In this document: piece after piece, positions 61,281-64,000 of the stretch | Numbering within the stretch: position 1 is the stretch's first letter | Layout: the number at the start of each line of letters is the position of its first letter | From: Mortierella sp. BCC40632 | Lineage: Eukaryota > Mortierellomycota > Mortierellomycetes > Mortierellales > Mortierellaceae | NCBI GenBank assembly: GCA_011634665.1 | Contig: WAEK01000003.1 | Span: 2,016,001 to 2,080,000 of the forward strand | Length of the DNA stretch: 64,000 bases | Direction: 5' to 3' | Position numbers and translations under genes: made by a program | Notes under the pieces: model-generated | What the model was told of the DNA's origin: nothing | What the model saw: the letters and a program-made list of their open reading frames with translations, nothing else | Database searches by the model: none

Positions 61281-63879
61281 TTACATCACCTTGCAATTCT
61301 CGTCTTCGATACCCTGTCCGTTCTGGCGACCGCGCTCGTGCCGTACGCGTCTCATCGCACCGAGCTTCTTCATGTCTGTCAAGCGCTTCTTGGCCCGGTG
61401 GTTGCCCTGTGCAGCCGATCGCAGGTACCAACGACGCGCCTCCTCCAAGTCCTGTTTCACTCCGATGCCGACCTAGAACAATAGAAAATACGATAACAAC
61501 TCGAGTTAGAAACTGCCTGCTCAAGAAACACTGTCAGGGAACCTTGATGGTGCCTACACGAAAGGAATGTAGGGAGCTAGAAAGAAAGAAAGAGGGAGTC
61601 TTTACCTCCGAATAATATCCGACCGCGTACTCGGCACGCGCCAATCCCCTGTCTGCAGCCTTACGGGCCCAGAGGTAAGCCTCTGTGTCGTTCTGCATCA
61701 ATACTCCCTCGGACCCTGTCAGGTACCAGCCAGACAGTCCCAGCTCGGACTCGGAATCGCCTTGCTCAGCTGCACGAGTATACCAAGCGATACTCCTCCG
61801 TGGGTCGACAGGACATGTCAGCTTGCCATATTCGTAGCACTCTCCCAATTTAAACTGACTTGGAGCATATCCATATCCTGCCGCTTGAGTAAACAACTCA
61901 CGAGCGTAGCCCTCGTCTGGAATCACAGATGGGACTCCAGCCTTCTCATAACAGAGTCCCAGCTCGTGCAAGGCATGCGGATTGTCCTCATCAGCATTAT
62001 CGGCAGCACGCTTGAGCCATGTGATTGCCTCTCGAGGGTTGCATTGCTGACCTAACAGACCCTTCAGGATCACCATACCAAGCTTGTACATCGCAGCTGT
62101 ATCGCCCAGCGATGCAGCCTTGCGATAGAATTGCACGGCGCGACTATGGTCTCTTTTGGTGCCCGCACCGAGCTCATAACAAACCGCCGTACGATATGTG
62201 GCAGAAGGGTGGTTCTGTTTCGAGGCCTGGACATAGAGATTGAAGGCTTTGTCGTGATCAATCTGCAGTCCGAGAGAGCCATTGCCGTAGCAATTCGCAA
62301 GGAAGAACTGTGCATCCGCAAAGGCAGGCTTGCCAATCCCGATTCCCGTCGTTGCCAGTCGCTTAATGATCTTGAGTCCCTCCATAAAGAGAGCCTCCTT
62401 GTTCTTCTTCTGACGCTTAGGATCTGGGTCATCGTTGCCAAAGGTCACTGCTGCTTCGATCAGGGCCTTTGCATAGTCAAGCTGAGCTCCTGGATCACCG
62501 CTCATCTTGGCATGTTGTCGCATCTCATCCAAGAGCTCGATTGTCAATGGTCGCTTTGGGCGTGCACCACGACTAGCCCCGCTCAGGCTGTTGCTAGAAT
62601 CTCCACGGTGCGGTGGGCGGGCTCCGTAACCACCGGGACCCATGGGAGGGCGGGGTCCGCCACGGCCAGGAGGACCTCGTACCGAAGGAGAATGTTGCAG
62701 ATTGGCTCCACCAGGGCCTCCTGGACCACCAGGGCCACCAGGGCCACCAGGGCCTCCAGGGCCTCCAGGGCCTCCAGGGCCTCCGTAGTATCCTTGTGGG
62801 GGTCCATATCCTCCTGGACCGTGGGGGCGATATCCTCCACCATACTCATATCCGCCTCCTGGTCCACCATAGCCGCCGCCATACTGCTGCTGCTGCTGAT
62901 ATTGCTGGTCCTGATAGTAATCTTGACCGTACTCAGATCCGTAAGGCTGTCCATAGGCGTCATACTGTGCATCCTGGTAGCCTGCCTGTGAGTAACCTCC
63001 AGGACCACCGTATCCTGGATACTGTTGCTGTGGACGATATCTGGGGTCGGGATGTTGACCATAATTCTGTTGCGACGGCGGGCCACGGTACGAAGGATGC
63101 TGGCCGTACTCTGAGCCACCATGACCGTACTCCTGGCCGTAGCCACCTTGCTGAGAGCCATTGTATCCTTGATAATCTGGCCCTGCTCCAGCAGCGCCGC
63201 CAACGCCATGGCTTGATGCTGATTCGGAATATGTGATGCCATTAGGATTGGCGGCGGCATATGCACGAACAGCAGAATGGGTCGAGTCAACACTAGCAGT
63301 TCGCTGAGGCGCCTGGCCCCCCTCGGACACCGTTACACCAGGTTCAAAGGCAGTAGCCACTGCTCCTTCATTCTCTTCCTGGCCCGCCGCCTCGTGTTCC
63401 GACTCTGGGTGTCTAGAGTCGTCTGCGTATCCTGAGCGCTCGAGAGGCTTCCTGGCCTGCGAGTCGTTTGATAAGTGAAGAGGCAATGAGTTCAGATCAT
63501 CTCTTGAGCCTCCGTTGGGATGGCCACTGGCACCATTACTGCCATTGGGATCATCAAGCGAGAGCGCACCCAGATCCAGATCCAGCGAGGATGGTGCATC
63601 AGCAGCACCATAGTCATCCTGGCTGTACGAGTGACTACTGTACGAGTGGTCGGGGACACTGGTTGGGGGACCGCCGGGATGGTTCCAGCTCGAGGATGGA
63701 TATGAAGCAGCTGTTGGGGACTTTAGCGGATGGGGACTCTCGGTCCTTTGCTCGGGTGCGTATGGATCGTAATCACTCCGTTGTTGATCCCCGCGTGGCG
63801 ACAGTGGCGCCAAAGAGGCGCCCGGGTGTGGCACATGACTGTCGTTGGTCAGGGAGCTTCCTCTGACGGGGTTGGCCAT
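61281..63879 (-). CDS. Chs4/Skt5-type chitin synthase activator, 821 aa
   Basis: Two exons (63879-61606, 61472-61281) with a 133-base GT-AG intron in phase 0, giving YAVGYYSE-VGIGVKQDLEEARRWY. The N-terminal 440 residues are disordered, rich in Gly, Pro, Gln and Tyr, with a collagen-like run of GGP units. A Sel1-repeat domain follows (about 455-800) with repeats such as AQFFLANCYGNGSLG, ATYRTAVCYELGAG and SQFKLGECYEYGKL. The C-terminus, after KKLGAMRRVRHERG, ends in CKVM, a CaaX prenylation box. Yeast Chs4/Skt5 has the same order of parts, is farnesylated and activates chitin synthase III at the bud neck. The ATG at 63879 is the first in frame. The promoter lies partly beyond the window. Confidence 0.93.
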
Positions 63880-64000
63880 GGAAAGCAAACAACCTACTAC
63901 GGAGGCAAAGAAAGTAGAGCAAGAATGAAAGCAGAAGGCGCGTTAGGAAGTGGTCGGACCTCGATGGTTGCACAGAGGCGCGTACTGTTAGTCCTGTGAG

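Overview
The window is nuclear DNA from a filamentous fungus. Genes are split by many short GT-AG introns, TATA boxes lie about 170-230 bases before start codons, and intergenic DNA is full of A/T homopolymers and CT/GA microsatellites. The gene content (Spb1, malate synthase, CENP-C/Mif2, Chs4/Skt5, an Ivy1-like BAR protein, Kre9-like cell-wall proteins, an expanded F-box family, EcsC) points to an early-diverging fungus, most like Mortierellomycotina. That placement is inferred from family knowledge, not from a search. Most exon boundaries below were worked out by hand from splice sites, reading phase and continuity of conserved domains.

Layout. 1-13 kb holds a tandemly repeated cassette: an FAD-linked oxidase (+), a small spliced candidate gene (-), a Kre9-like secreted protein (+) and an F-box/leucine-rich-repeat-like gene (-). 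The right-hand unit (6750-12943) keeps intact oxidase, Kre9-like and F-box genes. The middle unit (2009-5900) keeps the oxidase and the small candidate gene but has broken Kre9-like and F-box copies. The left edge holds another F-box relic. 14.1-18.2 kb is a five-exon Ivy1-like BAR gene. 18.5-22.1 kb is an 11-exon MFS transporter with microexons of 7, 12 and 18 bases. 22.8-24.3 kb is a penta-EF-hand protein. 26.8-28.2 kb is an unrecognised two-exon gene. 28.7-30.4 kb is a secreted M14 carboxypeptidase. 30.4-37.3 kb is gene-poor. 37.3-39.3 kb and 41.4-43.0 kb are two small GPI-type surface proteins, each interrupted by one intron longer than 1 kb. 44.3-50.0 kb is a divergent pair: an eIF5-like protein and the rRNA methyltransferase Spb1. 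51.2-53.2 kb is malate synthase. 54.9-58.3 kb is CENP-C/Mif2. 58.8-60.7 kb is a secretory EcsC-like protein ending in an ER-retention-type tetrapeptide. 61.3-63.9 kb is a Chs4/Skt5-type chitin synthase activator ending in a CaaX box.

Functionally the window mixes housekeeping genes (translation and ribosome assembly, kinetochore, glyoxylate cycle, membrane traffic, calcium sensing) with cell-surface genes. No rRNA, tRNA, CRISPR array or intact transposon was recognised. The least ordinary parts are the decaying cassette at the left and the microexon-rich transporter.
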